This document shows positions 8,690-16,867 of a DNA stretch of 64,000 bases, piece after piece. Every line of letters begins with the position of its first letter. The first letter of the stretch is position 1. A program made the position numbers and the translations under genes. The notes beneath the pieces were generated by a model. That model was not told the origin of the DNA and ran no database searches. It was given only the letters and a program-made list of their open reading frames with translations. This DNA comes from Paenibacillus sp. HW567 (GTDB taxonomy: Bacteria; Bacillota; Bacilli; Paenibacillales; Paenibacillaceae), in the NCBI RefSeq assembly GCF_000374185.1, contig NZ_KB910518.1:3543687-3607686 (forward strand). The letters are read 5' to 3'.

Positions 8690-10557
8690 AGGGACAACAT
8701 GGCCCTTTCGGGCGTAAGCTGCTGCGGATGGTATATACGGGCTTTGATATAGCGGTAATAGCCTTCCTCGTTTTGCTGGTGGGGTTATCGTACGTACATA
8801 TATATGGAAACGCCATAATCAATCGTCACCCCGAGAAACTGATTCTTCCGGAGTCCAGCGTGATTATCGGCTCTGACGGGACCGTGCTTCGCAGAATTTC
8901 GCTGCCCGAATCAGGATACCGCACTTTGGCACGAATGGACGAAATGCCGGAGCTGCTACTCGATACTTTCCTGGCTGTGGAAGATCGCCGGTTCTATAGC
9001 CATCGGGGCGTCGACTATAAAGGGATTCTCCGTGCGACTGTGAATAATACGTTAGGGCTCAGAATTTCACAGGGTGGCAGCAGCATCACTCAGCAGTTGG
9101 CCCGAAATTTGTATCTTACCCGGGATAAAAATTTGCTGCGCAAGCTAAACGAAGCCTCCATTGCCCTGGCATTGGAGAAGCGGTTGTCGAAACGGGAAAT
9201 CCTGCTGCTCTACCTCAACCAAATTTATATGGGCCAAGGACAATATGGGGTCAAGGCCGCAGCCGAATTCTATTTCGGCGTATCGGATCTGAAAGAGCTG
9301 GACATCGGACAAATCGCCTCACTGGCAGCAATCCCCAAAGGTCCCTCCATTTATCATCCCGCTGAAAATAATAAGGATTTCGAGGGAAGGAAAAAGCTCG
9401 TGCTGCAGATCATGCAGCAGAATGGGCTGATTACCGAGAAAGAGCGGATGCTGGCAGCACGTCAAGAGTACTATTTGCCGGAAGAGACTGTTGTAGCCGG
9501 AGGAATAGGAAAATCCTATATTGATGCCACACTGAAAGAGGCATCCCTCCTGACCGGAAAAACGCTGGAGGAACTGAAAACGGGGGGCTACACAATCACA
9601 ACAGCCATGAACGCCGGTGTGCAGAAGGCGCTGGAAAATACCTTTCGTAATCCGGCGCTCTTTCCACCTGACAGCGCGACCCGGCAAGTGGAAGCAGCTA
9701 TGGTGATTATCAACCAGCATAACGGTGAGGTTGCGGCCCTGATCGGAGGCCGGAATGAAGGTACGGGCAGCCTCAACCGGGCCATCATTGACGCGCGTCA
9801 GCCAGGATCAGCGTTTAAGCCGATTATTGCTTACGGTCCAGCGTTGGAAACCGGCCGTTTTTCGCCGGACAGCATGCTGCTGGACCGCAAGCAGACATAT
9901 GGGAATTACAGCCCGGATAATTTGAACAATGTTTACCGGGGACAGGTTAAAATGAATACGGCACTCCGAGAGTCGATCAACTCGCCCGCTGTATGGCTGC
10001 TGAAGCAGATCGGAATCTCAGAAGCGCGTCAATTTGCCGCCAAGCTCGGGCTAGAACTGCCGAAGGAGGACAATAATCTGTCCATCGCGCTCGGAGGGCT
10101 TCATCAAGGTGTGTCTCCCTTAAAAATGGCCCAGGCTTACAGCGTGTTTGCCAACGGTGGGGTATTTAACAAGGCCCATACTGTGCGGAGCATCACAAAT
10201 TCCCAGGGAAGAGTTATCTACAAGCATGATGCCAAACCCCGCCAGGTTATTTCAAGGCGCACAGCGGAGAGCATGACGCTGATGCTCCGCAGTGTGGTTG
10301 ATGAAGGGACTGGAAAAAAAGCGCGGTTAGCTGTTCCGGTAGCTGGGAAGACCGGCACAACCCAAGCGGGTCTGCCTGGTGTCGACGCCAAGGCCAACAG
10401 GGATCTCTGGTTTACCGGTTACACTCCCGATTGGACTGCCGCCGTATGGATGGGCTTTGACCGTACCGATAAGGATAACTTTATATCCGAGGGCAGCGGG
10501 AGGGCGGCTGCTTTATTCGCGGCCGTCATGAACAAAGCTGCTTCTGAGAGGCCATAG
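8686..10557 (+). CDS. Class A penicillin-binding protein (PBP1A family)
   Basis: Bifunctional peptidoglycan synthase of 623 residues: a short cytoplasmic tail, a membrane helix (about 18-40), a glycosyltransferase 51 domain and a transpeptidase domain. The GT51 motifs are AVEDRRFYSHRGVD (catalytic E99), GGSSITQQLARN and KRLSKREILLLYLNQIY. The transpeptidase has S375 and K378 in GSAFKP, SIN in RESINSPAVW and KTGTT at 555. It polymerises lipid II and cross-links stem peptides outside the membrane. The start overlaps the stop of the sensor-like gene by 4 nt, so translation is coupled. Its control by a dedicated two-component system suggests an inducible wall synthase. Confidence 0.95.
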   Translation: MKGQHGPFGRKLLRMVYTGFDIAVIAFLVLLVGLSYVHIYGNAIINRHPEKLILPESSVIIGSDGTVLRRISLPESGYRTLARMDEMPELLLDTFLAVEDRRFYSHRGVDYKGILRATVNNTLGLRISQGGSSITQQLARNLYLTRDKNLLRKLNEASIALALEKRLSKREILLLYLNQIYMGQGQYGVKAAAEFYFGVSDLKELDIGQIASLAAIPKGPSIYHPAENNKDFEGRKKLVLQIMQQNGLITEKERMLAARQEYYLPEETVVAGGIGKSYIDATLKEASLLTGKTLEELKTGGYTITTAMNAGVQKALENTFRNPALFPPDSATRQVEAAMVIINQHNGEVAALIGGRNEGTGSLNRAIIDARQPGSAFKPIIAYGPALETGRFSPDSMLLDRKQTYGNYSPDNLNNVYRGQVKMNTALRESINSPAVWLLKQIGISEARQFAAKLGLELPKEDNNLSIALGGLHQGVSPLKMAQAYSVFANGGVFNKAHTVRSITNSQGRVIYKHDAKPRQVISRRTAESMTLMLRSVVDEGTGKKARLAVPVAGKTGTTQAGLPGVDAKANRDLWFTGYTPDWTAAVWMGFDRTDKDNFISEGSGRAAALFAAVMNKAASERP

Positions 10558-10561
10558 GGAA

Positions 10562-10678
10562 TTTGAAAAGCATGACACCCCGATAGCGCAAACCGATCGC
10601 GTCGAATCCCCTTCTGCGGTTCTTTTATGTACTGGACCCGGACGGGTTCGATTTACAGTTAATACCAATGAGATGAGA
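10562..10678 (+). pseudogene. Remnant of a VOC gene 3' end
   Basis: Bases 10614-10651 match 5834-5871 of the intact VOC gene with two mismatches in 38, and weaker similarity runs back to about 10562. The frame reads RFFYVLDPDGFDLQL and stops with TGA at 10676-10678. Upstream, a 2-nt deletion relative to the intact gene (after GATAGCGC) breaks the frame, and no start is left. It is therefore a decayed partial duplicate. Confidence 0.75.
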
Positions 10679-10829
10679 CTGATCAGAAGTGAACGATCAA
10701 CATTCTTTTTGCCATAAATAATGAAGAGAATGACGGCTTACTTCGAAAAATATTTCCTCCCAAGATTCCCCATATTCTGCTATGCTAATAAAAATCACAA
10801 AGAACGAAGAAACAGGAGGCGCAGCTAGA

Positions 10830-11396
10830 ATGATGGATGCATTTCAGTATGAGCTTACTTCAGAGACTGCTATCAATCTGAAATATGAATATGGAGGTGA
10901 ATTTTTCACGTTCAACCTGTATCGGGATGACAGGGGATGGGTCCTTCACCCTTTTGACGGCATGCTGCTGAGGGATCAGACAATGTGCGCTCTTGTTGTG
11001 CAAGAGCTGTTCAAGCATAAGCCTTTTCAGGTAATGCTGGCCAAAGAAGGTATTATCTTATCCAATATACGTTCTACCGTTAACCTCGATAATGTTAACA
11101 CTCCAATTGCCGCACGCAATGAGCGGGAGTCACACGATAACCCCGCGGATGACTTGATGGAATTTGTCCAGCAGCACACGGTTGAAGAGGTCATTGATTA
11201 CGAGTGCGGGCTTATCGGAAGCCGCATTTCATTTTATAAAGAAATCCTGCAGCGTATGTTCATGGACAATCTGGGTCCCTCAGATCCGGAGTTCCAAAAG
11301 GTGCAGGATATTGTGCGTATTTACGAACAAACCTTGGACAAGCTATCCGGTCTGAACGGTCCGAATCTTGACGCCGGAAGACGCGGCAGATGGTAA
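10830..11396 (+). CDS. Hypothetical protein upstream of a TerA-like gene
   Basis: A 188-residue protein without signal peptide or membrane segment, not recognised. ATG 10830 lies 10 nt after AGGAGG. The first half is beta-rich (INLKYEYGGEFFTFNLYRDDRGWVL), the second half helical and acidic (HTVEEVIDYECGLIGSRISFYKEILQRMF). It ends 25 nt before the TerA-like gene, so the two probably form an operon and work together. The promoter is not clear. Confidence 0.7.
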   Translation: MMDAFQYELTSETAINLKYEYGGEFFTFNLYRDDRGWVLHPFDGMLLRDQTMCALVVQELFKHKPFQVMLAKEGIILSNIRSTVNLDNVNTPIAARNERESHDNPADDLMEFVQQHTVEEVIDYECGLIGSRISFYKEILQRMFMDNLGPSDPEFQKVQDIVRIYEQTLDKLSGLNGPNLDAGRRGRW

Positions 11397-11421
11397 TAAT
11401 CTTTTTGAAAGGCTGATTCTT

Positions 11422-12723
11422 ATGACAATGGATCTGATTAAGGGACAAAAATGCAATTTAACGAAGGACGAGCCTCATCTTACCCGTATTATAGTAGGAA
11501 TGGGCTGGCATCATACCAGATCTGAGGTTGAGGTTGATTTTTCGGCTTTTTTGCTTACGCCGGCCCAGACTGTCTCTAAAGATGAGGACCTTATTTTTTA
11601 CGGCAACCCTTCTACTGCAGACCAATCCGTAGCTGTATTATCCGATAAAAGAGCCTACGCGGGGTTAACCGACAATACGCAAATCGCCGTTGAGCTCCGG
11701 CAAGTTCCTGCAGACTACGAACGGATTGCATTTGCACTAACGATTTATGAAGCTGAAAAACGGCTACAAAACTTCTCGCTGCTGGACGACGCGTATTTGC
11801 GGATTATCAACGCTGCCGATGGAACGGAACTGATCCGCTACAGGTTAGGTAAAGCTTTTTCTGTAGAGACCGCCGTTGTCGCCGGGGAAATCTATAGATA
11901 CGATAATGAATGGAAATTCAGCGCTGTGGGTTCCGGGTATGCCGGAGGCTTAGCCGCCTTATGCAAAAGTTATGGAATACAGGTTACTGACATACTGCCG
12001 TCAGTTCAACCCGCAAGCCCAGTAATTCAATCGAAGCAGTCCCCCTTTCCCCTACCAGAGCTGCGGTCAAGGCCTAAGACGGACAATTTGCCCCCCTCTT
12101 CACCAGCATCACCTCCAGCCCCTCCTCTAAATCTCAATACCATCTTGCTTAAGAACCACGGGGAGATAATCAGACTCCAGAAAGGAACCGATTCCTTGGG
12201 CGAGATACTGATCAACCTCAACTGGTATCAAAAAAAATCAGCGGGCTGGTTCGGAAGTAAAGGCGTCGACCTTGATCTGGGGTGTCTGTTTGAATTAAAA
12301 AATGGCATTAAAGGTTCTGTCCAGGCACTCGGCGAATCCTTCGGGAGCTTGAATAGGCCGCCTTACATCTCCCTTGACGGGGATGACCGCACCGGCTCCA
12401 TAGCCACAGGCGAGAATTTGCGGATTAATGGTCATTATCTGTCCGAAATTAGCAGAATTGTTATCTTTGCTTTTATCTATGAGGGAATTACGAACTGGTC
12501 GGAGGCTGACGCTGTTGTAACCATCAAGCAGCAGGGTGGACCGGAGATCGAGGTCCGGCTGGATGAGCATAACAACAATAAAGGCATGTGTGCCATCGCC
12601 ATGATCCGCAATCAGAATGATGAGACACTCAGCGTGGAGAGGCTCGTAGAATATTTCAGCGGACACCAGGAATTGGATCAGTATTATCACTGGAATCTAA
12701 GATGGGAAGCCGGCAGCAAATAA
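11422..12723 (+). CDS. TerA-like protein with TerD-family domains
   Basis: Protein of 433 residues; ATG 11422 follows GAAAGG by 9 nt. Residues 1-190 are a TerD-type domain (EVDFSAFLLT, DLIFYGNP, ERIAFALTIYEA, GEIYRYDNEWKFSAVGSGYAGGL). A proline-rich linker (about 195-240) joins it to a second domain that matches TerA of tellurite-resistance loci (GVDLDLGCLFELKNG, SLDGDDRTGS, FAFIYEGITNWSEAD). TerD-family domains bind calcium and occur in stress, phage-defence and cell-surface systems; the exact role is unsettled. No other ter genes (terB, terC, terZ) are present here, so it forms a minimal locus with the gene at 10830. Confidence 0.82.
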   Translation: MTMDLIKGQKCNLTKDEPHLTRIIVGMGWHHTRSEVEVDFSAFLLTPAQTVSKDEDLIFYGNPSTADQSVAVLSDKRAYAGLTDNTQIAVELRQVPADYERIAFALTIYEAEKRLQNFSLLDDAYLRIINAADGTELIRYRLGKAFSVETAVVAGEIYRYDNEWKFSAVGSGYAGGLAALCKSYGIQVTDILPSVQPASPVIQSKQSPFPLPELRSRPKTDNLPPSSPASPPAPPLNLNTILLKNHGEIIRLQKGTDSLGEILINLNWYQKKSAGWFGSKGVDLDLGCLFELKNGIKGSVQALGESFGSLNRPPYISLDGDDRTGSIATGENLRINGHYLSEISRIVIFAFIYEGITNWSEADAVVTIKQQGGPEIEVRLDEHNNNKGMCAIAMIRNQNDETLSVERLVEYFSGHQELDQYYHWNLRWEAGSK

Positions 12724-12743
12724 ACAAACGCAACTGCCGCTCG

Positions 12744-12772
12744 GGCAAGTTTGGTTATAAAACAAACTTGCC
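12744..12772. terminator. Perfect 10-bp hairpin after the TerA-like gene
   Basis: GGCAAGTTTG pairs exactly with CAAACTTGCC around a 9-nt loop. The following T tract is weak (ATTGT), so it may terminate poorly or only protect the mRNA end. Confidence 0.5.
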
Positions 12773-12861
12773 ATTGTAACATCCAATGTCTGGAAATATA
12801 CTTATAGGTAATTGCGCCGGCAGCAATTACCTTACATGCTGGACCGAAAGGCGATTCCTTT

Positions 12862-12875
12862 TGAGAGCGCTTTTA
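12862..12875. promoter_or_regulatory. Possible CcpA (cre-like) site
   Basis: TGAGAGCGCTTTTA fits 12 of the 14 positions of the Firmicute cre consensus TGWAANCGNTNWCA, including the central CG. It lies 52 bp before the serine hydrolase start. It is a single weak match, so chance is possible. Confidence 0.35.
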
Positions 12876-12927
12876 TTGAGTGATTATTCTTGCACGGCGC
12901 AAATATTTATAAGGAGGCTTATAGGTT

Positions 12928-14121
12928 ATGCTGCATACTTCAGGCGTTACCGACTGTTCACCGGCAGAGGTAGGCTACGACACTTCAAGAATCGAGGTGT
13001 TGAATGCCCATTTCCAGAAGCTGATCGAAGAAAAAAAGATCCAGGGCGCATCTTACTGCGTTTCAAGGTATGGAAAGACGTTTATGCATGGTGCTGTCGG
13101 ATCGCTTTCTTTCCGGGAAGACCGGGCGGAGCCGCTTTTGCCAACAACTGTCTATAGCATTGCGTCCATTACCAAAGCCGTTGCCTCAGTAGCGATGGCC
13201 AAGCTTGCCCAGGACGGGATTCTCCGGTTCGACACCCCTGTCGGAACTATCCTGGAGCCGTTAAATGTGGCCCCATTTGATAAAATCGACATTTACAGCC
13301 TTCTGACTCATACCTCGGGCCTGTTTCCCGACTGTGCGGATCTTATGAATCCGTATCATAAATCTTATTGGCAGATCATTGATGAGTATTTTGAAAGATA
13401 TACCCCTGAGGACGGTGAAGCGGACTGGATCAAAGCCGCGCTGAGCGGCGGGGTGAACAAAAAAGTGGGCGAAGAATGGCAATATTGCTCATTTGGCTTC
13501 TGCCTGCTAGGAGAAATCATTAAAAAAGTGACTGGTGTAACCGCTGAGCAGTACATAGAAGAGCAAATCCTGAAGCCTCTTGGCATGAAGGACTCGGCTT
13601 TTGAGCTGACTCCCGAATTGGCCAAACGCACCATTATTAGAAACGAGAGACATGAAACGCGCCTGAACGCTATCATCAATGGCAATCAGCCGGAGGTCTC
13701 GCAGATGGAGAAGCTGTGGGATACGGTTTCCAAGACCGGAGGAGGCCTCGCATCTACACCGGCTGACCTCATCCGATTCGCCAACATGCTCCTGGGCATG
13801 GGAACGCTGGACGGTACCCGTGTTCTTGGCCGCAAAACGGTTGAGAAAATTACGACCCGCACCCTGTACGGGGTTCCCGATCACTGCTGGGGAGCCGATA
13901 ACAGCGACCGGAGCTATGGAATAGGACTCGATATGAGAAGAGGCTCCGGATTCCTTTACTCCCCAACTACCTATTGTCATGAAGGCGCAGGAGCCTGCTC
14001 CATGGTTATTGACCCTACGGAACAGCTCGCTGCCGTATGGTTTGTGCCTTTTGTAGGTGATAATTGGTACGCGGAGGGCTTGTATAATGTAACCAACATC
14101 ATTTGGTCAGGACTCACCTGA
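12928..14121 (+). CDS. Serine hydrolase of the beta-lactamase/EstB family
   Basis: Enzyme of 397 residues in the S12/class C fold. The nucleophile motif SxxK is SITK in SIASITKAVAS, the tyrosine is in QYCSFG (in place of YxN), and the third motif is HEGAGA. There is no signal peptide, so the protein should stay in the cytoplasm, as EstB-like esterases do. AAGGAGG at 12911 sets the start. The stop TGA shares one base with the ATG of the first ABC permease, so the hydrolase is translationally coupled to an exporter. Esterase, lactonase or peptidase activity on a compound handled by the transporter is a reasonable guess. Confidence 0.85.
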   Translation: MLHTSGVTDCSPAEVGYDTSRIEVLNAHFQKLIEEKKIQGASYCVSRYGKTFMHGAVGSLSFREDRAEPLLPTTVYSIASITKAVASVAMAKLAQDGILRFDTPVGTILEPLNVAPFDKIDIYSLLTHTSGLFPDCADLMNPYHKSYWQIIDEYFERYTPEDGEADWIKAALSGGVNKKVGEEWQYCSFGFCLLGEIIKKVTGVTAEQYIEEQILKPLGMKDSAFELTPELAKRTIIRNERHETRLNAIINGNQPEVSQMEKLWDTVSKTGGGLASTPADLIRFANMLLGMGTLDGTRVLGRKTVEKITTRTLYGVPDHCWGADNSDRSYGIGLDMRRGSGFLYSPTTYCHEGAGACSMVIDPTEQLAAVWFVPFVGDNWYAEGLYNVTNIIWSGLT

Positions 14122-14939
14122 TGAACAGCCTTAGACGCAAATGGCTTGTCTGCCGCACGGTGGCGGATGTGACCTACAAAGAGTGGAGTGCGTACCGCAC
14201 TCATTCCATGGTGTCCATCATCGTCGGTCCTGTATATTTTATGGTGCAATATTTTATCTGGACGGCGGTTTATGGAGAGCATTCTTCGCTCGGCGGTATC
14301 GAGCTCCCTCAGATGATCCGGTACTTCGGCGCTACCGCGCTTATCAGTTACCTGGTCATGGATTTTGCCGATTGGAACCTGTCCATGCTTGTACGCACCG
14401 GTAAATTTCTTACCTTTCATTTGCGCCCGATCCATCACCGTTCTTTCGCCTTGTTTCAGAAAATCGGACATCGGTCTCTAGGTTTCCTGTTTGAATTTTT
14501 GCCCTGCCTTTTGATCTTCATTTTTATTTTTAGAGTCGATATGATGCCGGCAAGCCTTCCATGGACGTTTCTGTCGGTGCTGCTGACCTTTCTGATGATT
14601 TTTTATGTGAACTACATGATTGGCCTGACTTCATTTTGGCTTGTCCAGTCAGATGGAATACGAAGCGCATTTATATTGGTGTCGGGTATTTTTTCGGGTG
14701 CGCTTATTCCGCTTGATTTTTTTCCGCACTGGCTTCAGGTAATCCAGTTCTTCCTGCCGTTTCAGTACATGGCCTACATGCCTGCAATGGTTTTTACCGG
14801 CCATTACTCCCTTGGAGGCATTGAGCTTTCCACTCAGCAAGCTGTGGGCTTGCAGGCGGTGGCCTTGTTGGTTACGTTCGCAATTAACGAGCTTGTCCGC
14901 CGTCTGGCCATGAAGCAATTTACCGCTGTCGGCGCATGA
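14121..14939 (+). CDS. ABC-2 type transporter permease (DUF990-like), first subunit
   Basis: Integral membrane protein of 272 residues with about six hydrophobic segments, for example VSIIVGPVYFMVQYFIW, LLTFLMIFYVNYMIGL and SAFILVSGIFSGALIPL. It resembles the ABC-2 permeases that work as heterodimers with a partner permease and a separate ATPase. ATG 14121 overlaps the stop of the hydrolase gene; an in-frame TTG at 14103 is less likely. The overlap with the next permease is 4 nt. Substrate unknown. Confidence 0.85.
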   Translation: MNSLRRKWLVCRTVADVTYKEWSAYRTHSMVSIIVGPVYFMVQYFIWTAVYGEHSSLGGIELPQMIRYFGATALISYLVMDFADWNLSMLVRTGKFLTFHLRPIHHRSFALFQKIGHRSLGFLFEFLPCLLIFIFIFRVDMMPASLPWTFLSVLLTFLMIFYVNYMIGLTSFWLVQSDGIRSAFILVSGIFSGALIPLDFFPHWLQVIQFFLPFQYMAYMPAMVFTGHYSLGGIELSTQQAVGLQAVALLVTFAINELVRRLAMKQFTAVGA

Positions 14940-15751
14940 ATGACCCCATGAAAGGACAGTTCTTTTACATGAAACGGTATCTGGATATTTACAGGCAGTG
15001 CATGTATTCCGCTTTCCAGTCGGCTGCGGCCTATCGTATGAATTTCATCACCAGCAGTCTGATCACGCTAATCGGCAACATTCTGTTTCCGCTGGTGACC
15101 CTGCTGATTTACCGGGCGGGCACCAGCTTTCCCGGCTGGAGCTTGTTTGAGGTGTTGTTGATCCAGTCTGTATTCACCATGTCCAGCGGCCTTTCGAGCC
15201 TTATCTTCGGCGGCGTTCTGTGGACTACCATGTCGCACGTCCGTGAGGGAAGCTTCGAGGTTGTTCTAATGAAACCGCTGAATCCGCTGTTTTTTATTGT
15301 TGCCACTACATTTTCTACCGATAGTATTGGCCTCTTTCTGGGCGGTGTTTCGCTATTCCTATTTTCCGTTATGCATGTAGGCGCAATTCCGGCTCTTTAC
15401 TGGCTTCAATTTGCGGGAATGTTTATCGCGGGGACGGCGGTCCTGGCAGGATTATCTCTAATGATGGCGGCTATGTCCTTCAAATGGGTCGGCAACTCGA
15501 GAATTTCCGAGCTTTCCGACAGTGTGCTTCACATTGGAAAATATCCGCTGCCCATATTTCCTAAGGCTGTTCAGGCTTTGGCGACGATGATCATTCCTGT
15601 GGGAATGGTAGGCTTCTTCCCTGCTTCCGCCCTTCTCGGCCGGGCGCACGCCAGCGATTTCGCTGCTGTTCTGCCCTGCTTTTTATTTCTGGCGGCGGGA
15701 GTATGGGTATACCGGCATATGATCAGATTGTACGAGGGGGTCGGCGGATGA
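14936..15751 (+). CDS. ABC-2 type transporter permease (DUF990-like), second subunit
   Basis: Second membrane subunit, 271 residues, with six predicted helices (FITSSLITLIGNILFPLVTLLIY, FIVATTFSTDSIGLFLGGVSLFLF, FAAVLPCFLFLAAGVWVY). The motif VREGSFEVVLMKPLNPLF between helices is typical of DUF990-like permeases. It overlaps the first permease and the ATPase gene by 4 nt each (ATGA), a fully coupled exporter operon. Confidence 0.85.
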   Translation: MNDPMKGQFFYMKRYLDIYRQCMYSAFQSAAAYRMNFITSSLITLIGNILFPLVTLLIYRAGTSFPGWSLFEVLLIQSVFTMSSGLSSLIFGGVLWTTMSHVREGSFEVVLMKPLNPLFFIVATTFSTDSIGLFLGGVSLFLFSVMHVGAIPALYWLQFAGMFIAGTAVLAGLSLMMAAMSFKWVGNSRISELSDSVLHIGKYPLPIFPKAVQALATMIIPVGMVGFFPASALLGRAHASDFAAVLPCFLFLAAGVWVYRHMIRLYEGVGG

Positions 15752-16752
15752 TGCCGGTTATTGATGTGAAGCATTTGACCAAGACCTATAAAACCTATAA
15801 GCGGGGCGCAGGTATGGGTCAGACCATCAAGAGCTTCTTTCAGCGCGAAGAAGTCGTGGTCCACGCCGTCAACGATATCAGCTTTGCCATTGGGCAGGGG
15901 GAAATCTGCGGCATTCTGGGCCCCAATGGGGCGGGAAAATCAACGGCGATCAAAATGCTCTGCGGCGCACTGTACCCCACAAGCGGAGAAATTCAAGTTC
16001 TTGGTTATTCGCCTGCCCGGGACAGGAAACGTTATGTCGGTAAAATCGGAGCCGTATTCGGCCAGAAATCCCAATTGATCTGGGATATTCCCCCTATCGA
16101 CAGTTTCAATATGAACAAGGCCATCTACGGAATCGCCAACCAGGACTATAAAAGCCGGCTTGAAGAGCTGACAGAGCTGCTGGATATTGCGCATGTGATC
16201 GAAAAACCAACACGCGTGCTGTCCCTTGGCGAACGCATGAAATGTGAATTCGTCATGGCTATGCTGCACCGGCCGGACGTATTGTTTTTGGATGAGCCGA
16301 CGATCGGGCTTGATGTGATCGCCAAGGTCAAAATCCGCGAATTCATTCACCAGATGAACAAGAAGCAGAATATGACCTGTATTCTGACCACCCATGATCT
16401 TGAGGATGTGGAGGAGCTTGCACACCGGGTCATTGTCATTAACCACGGGGACAAGGTTTTTGATGATTCGCTTCAGCGGCTGAAGCTTTTTCTGGGAGAG
16501 AAGAAACGGGTCAGCTTTACTTTTGCGGAGTCTGTGCACAAGACCAACTTCGACAATGCCTACACCAAGGTCATCGAGCGGCAGTCTGACTTACAAATTA
16601 CGCTTGAAGTGGATACGGCGCATATTTCCATCAGCGATTTTATCGAAGACATCTCCAGAAGGCACCGGTTCACCGACATTTCGGTCAAGGAACTGCCGAT
16701 CCAGCAGGTGGTTATGAATATTTACGAAAATACGGAAGGTGCGTCCGGTTAG
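15748..16752 (+). CDS. ABC transporter ATP-binding protein
   Basis: ATPase of 334 residues that powers the two permeases. It shows Walker A GPNGAGKST, a modified signature LSLGERMKCEF, Walker B VLFLDEPTIGLD and the H-loop LTTHDLEDVEEL. The last 80 residues form an extra C-terminal domain, often found in ABC-2 exporter ATPases. ATG 15748 overlaps the stop of the permease gene; the frame is open 15 codons further back inside that gene. The preference for two distinct permeases suggests an ABC exporter for a lipid, peptide or drug. Confidence 0.92.
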   Translation: MMPVIDVKHLTKTYKTYKRGAGMGQTIKSFFQREEVVVHAVNDISFAIGQGEICGILGPNGAGKSTAIKMLCGALYPTSGEIQVLGYSPARDRKRYVGKIGAVFGQKSQLIWDIPPIDSFNMNKAIYGIANQDYKSRLEELTELLDIAHVIEKPTRVLSLGERMKCEFVMAMLHRPDVLFLDEPTIGLDVIAKVKIREFIHQMNKKQNMTCILTTHDLEDVEELAHRVIVINHGDKVFDDSLQRLKLFLGEKKRVSFTFAESVHKTNFDNAYTKVIERQSDLQITLEVDTAHISISDFIEDISRRHRFTDISVKELPIQQVVMNIYENTEGASG

Positions 16753-16867
16753 CGGTTTGATTTCGGGCAGATTGTATTGCTTTGCTGAGTATCCTTTATA
16801 TATGACAAGAGATGTCGTCATTACAATCTATAATGGAGTTATATTCCACAAAGGAGGTATAACCGAA

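Noticed and set aside
16802..16821. Palindromic operator ATGAC...GTCAT before the SDR gene
   Set aside because: The two arms match in only part of their positions and no regulator adjoins; kept only as a remark in the SDR entry.
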